A stretch of 64,000 nucleotides of DNA from Agrobacterium tumefaciens (GTDB lineage: Bacteria; Pseudomonadota; Alphaproteobacteria; Rhizobiales; Rhizobiaceae): positions 1,984,001 through 2,048,000 of the forward strand of contig CP048469.1 of the NCBI GenBank assembly GCA_025559845.1. Reading direction: 5' to 3'. Shown piece by piece: positions 8,044 to 16,364 of this stretch; within the stretch, counting starts at the first letter, position 1, and each line of letters starts with the position of its first letter. The position numbers and the translations under genes were made by a program. The notes below the pieces were generated by a model, which was not told the DNA's origin, ran no database searches, and worked only from the letters and a program-made list of their open reading frames with translations.

Positions 8044-9231
8044 ATGCCCGTTGCCATCTATGTTTTCACCCTTTGCGCCTTCGCCATCGGCTTCACCGAG
8101 TTCATCAGCATCGGTCTGGCGGCGTCCCTGGCCGACAGCCTGCAAGCGAGTGCCGCGCAAGTGGGGCTGGCGGTCACGCTGTATGCCGCCGGCGTGGTGA
8201 TCGGTGCGCCGATCTTGACCGCGCTGGCGTCGGGGTGGTCACGCAAGCGCCTGCTGCTGGTCGCCATGCTCGCCTTCACCGCCGGCAACGTGCTGGCGGC
8301 GCTGTCCACCGCTCTACCGCTGCTGTTGGCGGCACGTCTGCTATCGGGTCTGGCGCATGGGGTGTTCTTCGCTGTGGCATCCAGCGTGGCGACGCGGCTG
8401 GTAGCGCCAGAGCGAGCGGGTGCGGCGCTGTCGCTGGTGTTCGGCGGCGTGACTGTGGCGATGGCGCTGGGCGTGCCGGCGGGTACCTGGCTTGGCAGCG
8501 CGCTGCCCTGGCAATGGATCTTCGCGCTGATCGCGCTTTGTGGACTGGCGGGCGCGCTGGGCGTGGCCCGTTGGATGCCTGCGGGCGCGGGCGACATCGC
8601 CAGCAGTGGCCCAGGCTGGCGCCAGTTACCAGTCCTGTTCGACCGCCGCCTGCTGGCGGGGGCCAGCCTGCCGCTGCTGTCCTATACCGGCTCCTTCGCC
8701 CTCTACACCTTCATAACACCCTTGCTGCTGCAGGTGACGCATACCGACATCCGTGGTGCGAGCGCGATCCTGCTGGCCTATGGCATCGGCGCGGCGATCG
8801 GCAATGTAGTGGGCGGACGGATGACCGATCGCATCGGCATGGATCGCGCCTCGCTCTGGCTGCTGGCGGGCATCGCCGCCGTGCTGGCGCTGATCGGCTT
8901 GGCGCAGGGCAGCTTCGCGTTTATGGTGATCCTGGTCATGGCGCTGGGCCTGACCACCTACGGCGCCATTCCGCCGCTGCAATCGCGCATCCTGGGATTG
9001 GCACGCCGCCATCGGCCGCAGGCGCTGGACGTGGCTTCCGGGCTGAACATCGCGGCCTTCAATGCCGGCGTGGTCGTCGGGTCGATACTGGGGGCAGCCA
9101 GCCTGGAGCATTGGGGCCTGACCAGCTTGGCTTGGGTCGGGCTGGCCGTGGCGCTGCTGGCATTGCTGACACTGGGCTGGCAGCGGCGTTTGCCGTCCAT
9201 GCGTTTCGCCGCGTCCGTGGCAGGCGAGTGA
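8044..9231 (+). CDS. MFS efflux transporter (DHA1-like)
   Basis: A 395-residue protein with 12 predicted membrane helices in two six-helix halves. It begins MPVAIYVFTLCAFAIGFTEF, typical of the AraJ/YdhP sugar- and drug-efflux branch. The loop 2-3 motif appears as GWSRKR (residues about 61-66) and motif C-like LVFGGVTVAMALGVPAGTWL lies at about 138-157. The likely role is proton-driven export of a small molecule. A GGAG ribosome site precedes the ATG. The alpha/beta hydrolase follows 12 bases later, so the two form an operon. Confidence 0.88.
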   Translation: MPVAIYVFTLCAFAIGFTEFISIGLAASLADSLQASAAQVGLAVTLYAAGVVIGAPILTALASGWSRKRLLLVAMLAFTAGNVLAALSTALPLLLAARLLSGLAHGVFFAVASSVATRLVAPERAGAALSLVFGGVTVAMALGVPAGTWLGSALPWQWIFALIALCGLAGALGVARWMPAGAGDIASSGPGWRQLPVLFDRRLLAGASLPLLSYTGSFALYTFITPLLLQVTHTDIRGASAILLAYGIGAAIGNVVGGRMTDRIGMDRASLWLLAGIAAVLALIGLAQGSFAFMVILVMALGLTTYGAIPPLQSRILGLARRHRPQALDVASGLNIAAFNAGVVVGSILGAASLEHWGLTSLAWVGLAVALLALLTLGWQRRLPSMRFAASVAGE

Positions 9232-9242
9232 GGGGCGCTGAC

Positions 9243-10178
9243 ATGGCTTTGCATCCCGAAATTCGCGCCTTTCTCGACACGCGCCGCCAGACCGATCCCG
9301 GCATCGACTACGGCCGGATTGGCGCGGCGGAACTGCGCGCCGGGTTCGCCATCCCGGCCAGCCCGGCCCCGCCGGGGACTGAATCGCTGCGGATCGAGGG
9401 CTGCCGCATCCCCACCCGTGCAGGCGGCATCCGGGCGCGCGTGTATGCACCGCCGGTTGGCGAACCTCAGCCGGTCACGGTGTTCTTCCACGGCGGCGGC
9501 TTCTGCATCGGCGACCTGGAGACGACCGACAGCCTTTGTCGCAGCCTGGCCATTCATTCGCGCAGCATCGTGGTTTCGGTGGACTATCGGCTCGCTCCCG
9601 AGGCGCCGTTCCCTGCCGGTGTGGAAGATGCGCAGGACAGCGTGGCATGGGTAGCCCGGCACCCCGCATCCTTCGGTGGCGACGCCACGCGCCTGGCGGT
9701 GGCCGGGAACAGTTCCGGCGGCAACTTCGCGGCGGTCGTGGCGCAGTGGGCGCGCGATGAGCGGATCGACTTGCGCCATCAGCTCCTGCTGTTTCCCGTC
9801 ACCGATATCAGCCGTGAGTCGGCGTCCTATGCTGCGTTCGCCGAGGGCTACTTCATGACGGCGGACATGATGCGCTGGTTCCGGCGGCACTACCTGCCTG
9901 CGGCCGGCCTGGCGATTGATCCGCGCGCATCTCCGCTGCTGCAGGGTGATCTGGCCGGGGTCGCGCCAGCGACGATCTTCACTGCCGAATACGACGTGCT
10001 GCGCGACGAAGGCGAAGCCTACGGGGACGCGCTGCGGCGGGCGAGCGTGCCGGCCCACTACAAACGCTGGAATGGGCAAATCCACGACTTCACGCTGATG
10101 GCCGAGCACATCACCGATGCGGACACGGCATTGCGGGAAGCGGGAGAAGCCCTGCGTCTGGCACTGCACGCACGATAG
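9243..10178 (+). CDS. Alpha/beta hydrolase, hormone-sensitive-lipase family
   Basis: A 311-residue esterase-like enzyme. The oxyanion-hole motif HGGGF (residues about 84-88) and the nucleophile motif GNSSGG (about 156-161, second serine catalytic) are present. The acid is in EYDVLRDEG (about 250-258) and the catalytic histidine in QIHDFTLM (about 280-287). These define the bacterial HSL (family IV) esterases. The substrate cannot be told. It sits 12 bases downstream of the MFS gene. The pairing of efflux pump and esterase suggests detoxification of an ester compound, which is inference. Confidence 0.9.
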   Translation: MALHPEIRAFLDTRRQTDPGIDYGRIGAAELRAGFAIPASPAPPGTESLRIEGCRIPTRAGGIRARVYAPPVGEPQPVTVFFHGGGFCIGDLETTDSLCRSLAIHSRSIVVSVDYRLAPEAPFPAGVEDAQDSVAWVARHPASFGGDATRLAVAGNSSGGNFAAVVAQWARDERIDLRHQLLLFPVTDISRESASYAAFAEGYFMTADMMRWFRRHYLPAAGLAIDPRASPLLQGDLAGVAPATIFTAEYDVLRDEGEAYGDALRRASVPAHYKRWNGQIHDFTLMAEHITDADTALREAGEALRLALHAR

Positions 10179-10196
10179 CCGACATAGGACGCTGCG

Positions 10197-10865
10197 ATGG
10201 AATTGCGCCACCTTCGCTGCCGCTGCTTCCTCGCTGTCGCCGAAGAACTGCACTTCGCCCGCGCGGCCGAGCGGCTGTACATCGAGCAGTCGCCCCTGTC
10301 CCGCGCCGTCAAGGCACTGGAAGAGGAACTGGGTGTGGTGCTGCTTGCCCGCACCACGCGCAGCACGCGACTGGCCCCTGCGGGCAATCTGCTCCTCGAT
10401 CTTGTCCGTCGTCTCTTCGCAGGCTTGCAGCAGGCTCGCGAGAGCGTGAAGGTGACAGCCAGGGGTTTCACGGTCAGTTGCGCATTGCGCTATCCGACGG
10501 CATCACGCCATCCCGCCTGCTGGCGCTATACCGACAGCAAGAACTCGAAGTCGAAATCCTCCTGACTGAAGTGCCGCTGTCGCAGCAGATCATGGATCTG
10601 CGTAACGACCTGTACGACGTGAGTTTTGCCTGCGCCGGTGAGGTGGTTGACGGCATATTGCCTCACCCATTTGGACTGATCCACTGATGGTGGTCCGTGC
10701 CGGCGCGACCTCCCTTGCTCGCCCACAAGCGCATCCCGCTGGTGCTGTGCACCCGATGGCGTGCGAAGGCCATGCCCGGCAGGTGGATCGCCTACTGCGC
10801 CTGGATGCCGAACCATCGGAGACGCTGGCGCGCTTCATCGAGCCGTGCAGGCTATCGCGTCGCTA
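10197..10865 (+). pseudogene. LysR-family regulator, frameshifted
   Basis: The helix-turn-helix half is intact (MELRHLRCRCFLAVAEELHF, then QSPLSRAVKALEEELGVVLL). After residue ~92 (KVTARGF) the homologous sequence continues in another frame from about 10478 (LRIALSDGITPSRLLALYRQ, then MDLRNDLYDVSFACAGE). Further downstream, fragments PLLAHKRIPLVLC and DAEPSETLARFIEP appear in other frames. At least two frameshifts make it non-functional. The pieces resemble the intact LysR gene at 11339, so the two are probably old paralogs. Confidence 0.75.
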
Positions 10866-11338
10866 GAGGCCGTCAGACCGGGTGATGTCTCCCGCTTCCC
10901 TAGCCCTCGCGATCTTAGCGGAACAGACCGTTCGCGCTACGCTCATATAACCAGTCCCGGCTTTGTACAAGCCAGGCAGAACGACAGCCCCTTTTCGCCT
11001 CATGGGCGACGCTGCTGATCGCAGCGCAGGGCTCGCACGAAGCACTCTGTCTGCACGAGCTATTTCTGATCGCGAATACCACACCAGTGTTCGGCCGGCG
11101 GTCGGCACATGAACCTGCGCCACGTGGCAACTGTGGTCAACTGTCGTACCTTCGTGAGGCAGGCCGATTCGTTGGTCCTATGCGCAGGCATGAGGAACAG
11201 TCGGGCGTCAATGATGGAAGCATCCAAACATGGGAAACCTTCTCAGCATGGTGGCTTTTCCGGTTCGTTTTCAAGCTCGAATTGCAGCGTTCTGTCCGCT
11301 GTCGGAGAACCATTCCAACAACCAAAGGAAGACACACC
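10866..11338. other. Decayed DNA upstream of the LysR gene
   Basis: No intact gene in 473 bases. A plus-strand stretch from 11109 begins MNLRHVATVVNCRTFVRQAD, which looks like the first helix of another LysR N-terminus, but it soon loses similarity. This is treated as a possible relic only. The ribosome site AAAGGAAGA at 11323-11331 serves the gene that follows. Confidence 0.4.
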
Positions 11339-12238
11339 ATGAGGATACGCCACCTGCACTATTTCTTGATCGTCGCCGAAGAGCAGAGCTTTGCTCGCGC
11401 CGCAGCCAGGGTCCATATCGAACCCTCGCCACTGTCCCGAGCCATCCAGGAGCTGGAGAACCAGCTTGGCGTCAGGCTTCTCCACCGCGCCAAGGGGCGG
11501 ATACGGCTGACCTGGCCAGGCGAGGTGTTCCGAGAAGAAGCACGACGCATGCTTTCTTTCATGGACAACGCGAAGTCTCGCGTTCACTCAGCCTCGCAGG
11601 GCTACCGCGGTCGGCTGCGTATCGGCCTTGCCGATAGTCTTGCTCAGCCACGGCTCACGCAATTGCTCGCACGCTGCAGAGAAGAGGAACCTCGCACCGA
11701 AGTTCGGATCTCCGAAATGACCGTCAACGAAATGCTCCAGGCCCTCCGCCATGATCAGATCGATGTCGGTTTCACGGTGGACGGCGAAGCTACTGATGGA
11801 TACGTCAAGGAGATGGTCTGGGCCGAGCGCCCCGCGATCGCCATCCCCACCCACCATCCGTTGCTTGCCTTCGACAAGATCCCTCTGGCCGAAGCTCTCC
11901 GCTATCCACTGATCCTTTGCCACCCGGAGCGGTGCGCGGGCGGCCATAATGTCATTCGTCGCTGGTTCCATGATGGCGCATTGCCCTCACCCTCCGTTGC
12001 CGAGTATGTTTCAGGGCATGAGCCGATGATAATGCTCGTCGCCGCAGGCTATGGCATCGGGATCGGCCTGGAGTCGCAGGTCGCGCTCTACAGCCATCCC
12101 GATGTCATCATCAGACAGGTCGTGGACGAGGTTCCCAACACGGCGACGTTCGTTGTGGTGCCGGAGAAGCCGGCCTCCCTAGAGCTGGAGCGCTTCATAA
12201 AGCGAGCGCAGGAAATCGGCAAAACCTCGGCCGGCTGA
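11339..12238 (+). CDS. LysR-family regulator at the ICE maintenance end
   Basis: A 299-residue intact LysR protein starting MRIRHLHYFLIVAEEQSFAR, with the HTH SPLSRAIQELENQLGVRLL (residues about 32-50) and a full effector domain (LRIGLADSLAQPRLTQLL onwards). I chose the ATG at 11339 over an 84-codon upstream extension because it has an AAAGGAAG ribosome site and begins at the family N-terminus. It lies just upstream of alpA-parA. ICEclc also has a LysR regulator, TciR, that switches on transfer competence. A comparable role is possible, but I cannot show orthology. Confidence 0.85.
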   Translation: MRIRHLHYFLIVAEEQSFARAAARVHIEPSPLSRAIQELENQLGVRLLHRAKGRIRLTWPGEVFREEARRMLSFMDNAKSRVHSASQGYRGRLRIGLADSLAQPRLTQLLARCREEEPRTEVRISEMTVNEMLQALRHDQIDVGFTVDGEATDGYVKEMVWAERPAIAIPTHHPLLAFDKIPLAEALRYPLILCHPERCAGGHNVIRRWFHDGALPSPSVAEYVSGHEPMIMLVAAGYGIGIGLESQVALYSHPDVIIRQVVDEVPNTATFVVVPEKPASLELERFIKRAQEIGKTSAG

Positions 12239-12718
12239 CGCTTATGTCGGCACCGTAACGCATGGCATCGTCATCGGCGCCATGCTTTTTTTGTCGGCTA
12301 AACGACCAAAAAAGTCGCTCTCATCCTCAGCAACGCGCAGTCCATCTTGCTGCTCGATGACATAAGCCGCGTGATTCTGGCAAGCGAGGCAAAGCAGCCA
12401 CATGTCAATGCCTGTTAGCAGAATTCGGCGGACTTTTTTGGTCGCCCGAACGACGAAAACCGACACCACCAATCTGCACATTGAATAGGCAGAGGGGTAT
12501 CGGCTGTTCCTGCGCTTTATCAAGTCGATTTAATTCCGAATATTGGCATTTGCAAGGATCGAGTTGACAGCGATGAGTTCTGAAACGGCACCAGGTTGAT
12601 TGCAACCCATGAATGCGGTGGTCAGCACGATCCTATTGATTGATGTGTTCTGTCGGTGACGCTCTTCTAATGCGGTTCAGACCCAAGAAGATCCACCGAG
12701 CATCAAGGAGTGACCATC
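12239..12718. other. Non-coding leader region upstream of alpA
   Basis: 480 bases with no supported gene. A 93-codon minus-strand frame (12242-12523) would run into the LysR terminator hairpin and shows no ribosome site, so I do not call it. The alpA-parA promoter should lie here. A TTGACA hexamer occurs at 12564-12569 without a clear -10 partner. Confidence 0.4.
12260..12292 (+). terminator. Intrinsic terminator after the LysR gene
   Basis: Stem GCATGGC / GCCATGC with a short loop, followed by a run of seven or eight T residues, 22 bases after the LysR stop codon. Confidence 0.75.
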
Positions 12719-12931
12719 ATGTTTCAACAGAATCCCGCTCCGGCACCGGAGCGGCGCATACTGCGCCGTGCAGAAGTTGAGGCAAAGACGGGCTTCAAAC
12801 GCGCCCATATCTACAGCCTCATGAAAGAGGGCAAGTTTCCCAAGGCCATGCGACTTGGCGTTCGCGCCGTTGGCTGGGACTCGGCCGAGATCGACCAATG
12901 GATCACCGACCGCCTTAAAGAGCGCGTCTGA
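12719..12931 (+). CDS. alpA: AlpA-family transcriptional regulator
   Basis: A 70-residue MerR-like winged-helix protein. The helix-turn-helix lies at residues about 14-40 (ILRRAEVEAKTGFKRAHIYS then LMKEGKFPKAMRLG), followed by the AlpA-family end VGWDSAEIDQWITDRL. I chose the ATG at 12719, which has AAGGAG eight bases upstream, over a GTG three codons earlier. It opens the alpA-parA-parB operon found at one end of ICEclc/PFGI-1 elements. AlpA relatives control excision or integrase genes. Confidence 0.9.
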   Translation: MFQQNPAPAPERRILRRAEVEAKTGFKRAHIYSLMKEGKFPKAMRLGVRAVGWDSAEIDQWITDRLKERV

Positions 12932-12968
12932 CCCTGCTCCCCATTTCCTTCACGAAGAGGAGCACGTC

Positions 12969-13832
12969 ATGCAGGTGATTTCCGTCATCTCTACCAAAGG
13001 CGGCGTTGGCAAAACGACGATCGCCGCAAACCTCGGTGGCTTCATCGCCGACGCCGGACTGCGCGTGCTGCTTCTCGATCTCGACATACAGCCCACGCTC
13101 TCGTCGTACTATGAACTGGCTGACCGCGCACCTGGTGGCGTCTATGAGCTGCTGGCGTTCAACGAGCGCGACATTTCGCAGTTGGCTTCGCGCACGGCTG
13201 TCGAGCGCCTGGACATCGTTCTGTCCAACGACCAGCACCGGCAATTGAACACGCTGCTGTTGCATGCCCCTGATGGCCGGTTGAGGCTGCGAAACCTCTT
13301 GCCGGCGTTCGAGCCGCACTACGACCTGGTTTTGATCGACACCCAAGGTTCCCGCAGCGTGCTGCTCGAAATGGCGGTGCTGGCATCCGGGGCTGCGGTT
13401 TCGCCGGTCACGCCCGAAATCCTTGCTGCTCGCGAAATGCGGCGCGGCACCCTTCAACTCATTCAGGACATCGCTCCTTATCGCCATCTCGGTATAGAGC
13501 CGCCGCCCTTGCAGTTGCTGATCAACCGGGTGCCCGCCGTGTCATCCAATGCCCGCCTGATCCGGCAGACGCTGCGGATGATCTTCCGTGAGCAGACAGG
13601 CGTCCAGGTACTTGAGACCGAAGTCCCAGCGATAGAAGCATTTCCGCGCGCGGCAACGCAGAGCCTGCCGGTTCACCGGGTCGAACACCGGCGTCCGACA
13701 GGCAGGATCGCTCCAGCCGCACTCGACATCATCCGCGCCCTGGCTACCGAGTTATGCCCGCAATGGCGTGAGCGTTTCGGCCTGGTCACTGGCAAGATCG
13801 GGAGGAGGCATTCTCATGTCGAACGCCCATGA
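12969..13832 (+). CDS. parA: ParA-family partition ATPase
   Basis: A 287-residue ParA/Soj-type ATPase. The deviant Walker A is STKGGVGKTT (residues about 8-17), the A' motif is in LLLDLDIQPTLSSYY (about 36-50), and the Walker B-like region is DLVLIDTQGS (about 119-128). The start at MQVISVISTKGG follows a GAAGAGGAG ribosome site. In ICEs of this class ParA supports maintenance of the excised element. In ICEclc, parA together with the next small gene (shi) arrests division of transfer-competent cells. Confidence 0.93.
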   Translation: MQVISVISTKGGVGKTTIAANLGGFIADAGLRVLLLDLDIQPTLSSYYELADRAPGGVYELLAFNERDISQLASRTAVERLDIVLSNDQHRQLNTLLLHAPDGRLRLRNLLPAFEPHYDLVLIDTQGSRSVLLEMAVLASGAAVSPVTPEILAAREMRRGTLQLIQDIAPYRHLGIEPPPLQLLINRVPAVSSNARLIRQTLRMIFREQTGVQVLETEVPAIEAFPRAATQSLPVHRVEHRRPTGRIAPAALDIIRALATELCPQWRERFGLVTGKIGRRHSHVERP

Positions 13833-14073
13833 GCTTGCACGAGGCCACAAGCAGCTCCTGCCTCTGATTGAATTTGCACTGAGCGAAGGCTGGGCCGTTT
13901 CTCGCACGTCGGGCGGTCACCTCAAATTCATCAAGCCGGGATTGCCGCCGATATTCACGAGTTCGACAGCCAGCGATCACCGCGCCGGGCGCAACGCCCG
14001 CGCAATGTTGCGCCGCGCGAACCGCCAGAACGCCGAAGCCCGTCCTGATGGAAAGGAGACCGGCCATGGCTGA
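13816..14073 (+). CDS. Small HicA-like protein in the position of ICEclc shi
   Basis: An 85-residue protein (MSNAHELARGHKQLLPLIEF, then ALSEGWAVSRTSGGHLKFIK). The pattern GW..SRTSGGH..F plus a downstream TASDHRAGRNARAML helix resembles the HicA double-stranded-RNA-binding fold. HicA toxins use a histidine in the equivalent G-x-H position, and H39 or so is present. No HicB antitoxin gene is next to it. It overlaps the 3' end of parA and precedes parB, the position occupied by shi in ICEclc. Function inferred from position and fold only. Confidence 0.6.
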   Translation: MSNAHELARGHKQLLPLIEFALSEGWAVSRTSGGHLKFIKPGLPPIFTSSTASDHRAGRNARAMLRRANRQNAEARPDGKETGHG

Positions 14074-15790
14074 TATCTCCGAACAGGAAATGGCGGCGAA
14101 GCTGATGAGCGATGGCTTCGGCCGCACTGGCCCGGTGGCCGGCGCACTGACCGATCCGGTCGCGGATACCCCGATGGTCGTAACGCTTGATGAGTTGCGT
14201 CCGTACGAGCTTGATCCGCGCCTTACCCGCAACCCGCTCTATGACGAAATCAAGGCTTCGATCCGCGAGCGCGGTTTGGACGCACCACCGCCGATCACAC
14301 GGAGGCCTGGTTCAGCCCACTACATCATTCGCAATGGAGGCAACACCCGGCTGGCCATACTGCGTGAGTTGTGGACCGAGACCAAGGATGAACGCTTCTT
14401 CCGTATCGGTTGCCTGTTCCGCCCCTGGCCTGAGCGCGGCGAGATTGTCGCCCTGACCGGCCACCTCGCAGAGAACGAATTGCATGGCAGTCTTTCGTTC
14501 ATCGAGCGCGCGCTTGGCGTCGAAAAAGTTCGTGAACTCTACGAGCAGGAAGATGGCAAGTCGCTGTCGCAATCGGAGCTTGCCCGGCGTCTCAAAGCCG
14601 ACGGCTATCCTGTTCCACAGCCCCATATCAGTCGCATGCAGGAGGCCATCCAATACCTGCTGCCAGTCATCCCGAACGTCCTCTACGGAGGGCTGGGCCG
14701 CCATCAGGTCGAGCAACTGACCGGCTTGCGCCGGGCCGGCGCCAGGATCTGGGAGGCACGCGCCGCGACCAAAGAGGTGGATGTTGATTTCGCCACGCTG
14801 TTCCAGGACGTTCTTGCCATCTTCGATGGGTCGCCCGGCAACTTCAACATCCAGCGCGTTCAGGACGAACTGATCGGCCAGATGGCCGACCTGCTCGGTG
14901 TGCTGTATGACACGCTCGCTCTCGAAATCGTCGACTCCGAGAAGCGCTGGCAAGTTTTGACCAGTGAACCCGCCGCGGCACCACCGGCCACGCCTGCCGT
15001 GGCGACATTACCGCAGGCCTCGCCTGCGCAACTTTCCCCGCCCACACCCTCGACGCCACCGCAGCGTGAGACGCCAGTCGCGGCATCAGAGTCCAGCTTG
15101 CAGACGAAGCCTTCCCCGGTGCAGCCTCCCGCATCTGACGATCAGCCGGACGATGAAAGCCAGCGGTCTGCGCTGCTTCAGGAGCACATTGTCTCGCCTG
15201 CTCCAACGACCGATCGCCTCCAATCGATCCAGCGCCTGATTGCCGACCACACTGGAGAGGCGCACAACGACTTCGAAAGCAACGTCCTTCAGGCTATCCC
15301 CGTGCAGGTCGGCGGCCTGTATCCGATCTCGGATGTATGGCACATCGATCCCGGTCTGGACGAACCCGACCGTTTGCGTACGCATATTGCGCAGTTCGCA
15401 CTGGAAATTGCCAGTGAAGCTGGCGTGGCAGACCATATCGTCCCGTCCGATGACGGCATCGGCTTCTCATGCGCGACCGATATCGAGCGCATGGGCTCGG
15501 CCGGCGCAATGGCGCTCCCCGGTGCAACCCTGACGCTGCTGCACGTCCTGAGCGCGCCTTATCTGTCGGCCAGCGCCGCCCCTGCGCGTATCGACACTTC
15601 GCGATTGGCAGGAGATTTGGCCGTCCTGCTGCTGGGGATGGCACAGCGGGCTACCCCCTCTCGGGGCCAGTCCCATGTTCTGACCGACAACGGCCTGGTG
15701 AAACTGTTCCGGCTGGTTCGGCTCTCGCGTCGACTGCTGGAGATTGAGGCAGGCACCATGGATGGCGATAGCGCCATGCCTGGGTCATGA
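14066..15790 (+). CDS. parB: ParB-family protein, PFGI-1 ICE class
   Basis: A 574-residue ParB-like protein, much longer than chromosomal ParB. The N-terminal ParB/sulfiredoxin-like domain includes LRPYELDPRLTRNPLYDEIK (residues about 45-64) and IIRNGGNTRLAILREL. The HTH region is SQSELARRLKADGYPVPQPH (about 173-192). A long proline- and alanine-rich linker (about 305-375) leads to a C-terminal domain. It matches the ICE ParB family TIGR03764 in layout. I chose the ATG at 14066 because AAGGAGA lies just upstream. Its DNA site is unknown; the palindrome array at 17.6-18.0 kb is a candidate. Confidence 0.88.
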   Translation: MADISEQEMAAKLMSDGFGRTGPVAGALTDPVADTPMVVTLDELRPYELDPRLTRNPLYDEIKASIRERGLDAPPPITRRPGSAHYIIRNGGNTRLAILRELWTETKDERFFRIGCLFRPWPERGEIVALTGHLAENELHGSLSFIERALGVEKVRELYEQEDGKSLSQSELARRLKADGYPVPQPHISRMQEAIQYLLPVIPNVLYGGLGRHQVEQLTGLRRAGARIWEARAATKEVDVDFATLFQDVLAIFDGSPGNFNIQRVQDELIGQMADLLGVLYDTLALEIVDSEKRWQVLTSEPAAAPPATPAVATLPQASPAQLSPPTPSTPPQRETPVAASESSLQTKPSPVQPPASDDQPDDESQRSALLQEHIVSPAPTTDRLQSIQRLIADHTGEAHNDFESNVLQAIPVQVGGLYPISDVWHIDPGLDEPDRLRTHIAQFALEIASEAGVADHIVPSDDGIGFSCATDIERMGSAGAMALPGATLTLLHVLSAPYLSASAAPARIDTSRLAGDLAVLLLGMAQRATPSRGQSHVLTDNGLVKLFRLVRLSRRLLEIEAGTMDGDSAMPGS

Positions 15791-15801
15791 GGGGAGGCGC
15801 C

Positions 15802-16362
15802 ATGTCGAATCCCCATCCTCTCAATCAGGCAGTGATCGCGCAGGCGCTCCACGATTTGCGTAACGGTCAGTTGCGCCGCGCCAAGTCCATGGGATTTGAG
15901 GACGCGGATCTCGATGCACTCAAACATCCCGCATTGGCCAGCGCGCTGGCCAATGCCCTGGTTTCCTGGTGCTGCGTAACGGTCAATCGAGATGTCGTGC
16001 AACGACTGCTGCATCAGGCCGAGGACGTGACCCAGGAGGTGGTCAGGATCGACCGGTTGCTGCGCCTGGGCGCCAGTACGGAACTCATCAGCAAGTTCTT
16101 CGGCCTGACCCACCAGGAGATCGCCCTGCGCCGCGATATCATTGGCCTGCCGAAACGCAAGGGGCGCCACCCTGTCCTGACAGAAGAGCAGGATTGCGAT
16201 CTATGGAACCGCTGGTCGGAAACCGTCAAGGAGCGCGGTGTGGCGCTGACCGACGAAACGGCGATGCTCGACATTGCCGCAGACCTTGCCGAAAGCATGA
16301 ATCTGCCCATCTCAGTCATCTGGAGCGCCATCGGCAGGTGGATCGATGAAGGGCTGGTTTGA
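15802..16362 (+). CDS. DUF2857-type ICE protein
   Basis: A 186-residue protein starting MSNPHPLNQAVIAQALHDLR, with an upstream in-frame ATG five codons earlier. It is mostly helical, with a possible helix-turn-helix at residues about 94-117 (GASTELISKFFGLTHQEIAL), which suggests DNA binding. Proteins of this family (DUF2857, FlhC-like in size) sit between parB and the replication gene in PFGI-1-type ICEs. It overlaps the end of parB and the next start, so translation is coupled. The function is not established. Confidence 0.75.
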   Translation: MSNPHPLNQAVIAQALHDLRNGQLRRAKSMGFEDADLDALKHPALASALANALVSWCCVTVNRDVVQRLLHQAEDVTQEVVRIDRLLRLGASTELISKFFGLTHQEIALRRDIIGLPKRKGRHPVLTEEQDCDLWNRWSETVKERGVALTDETAMLDIAADLAESMNLPISVIWSAIGRWIDEGLV

Positions 16363-16364
16363 GC

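Noticed and set aside
6897..9242. Long plus-strand open frame upstream of and in frame with the hydrolase
   Set aside because: It runs antisense to the LysR gene and out of frame through the MFS gene; it is a high-GC open-frame artefact. The hydrolase starts at 9243.
12242..12523. 93-codon minus-strand frame after the LysR gene
   Set aside because: It covers the LysR terminator hairpin and lacks a ribosome site and recognisable domain.
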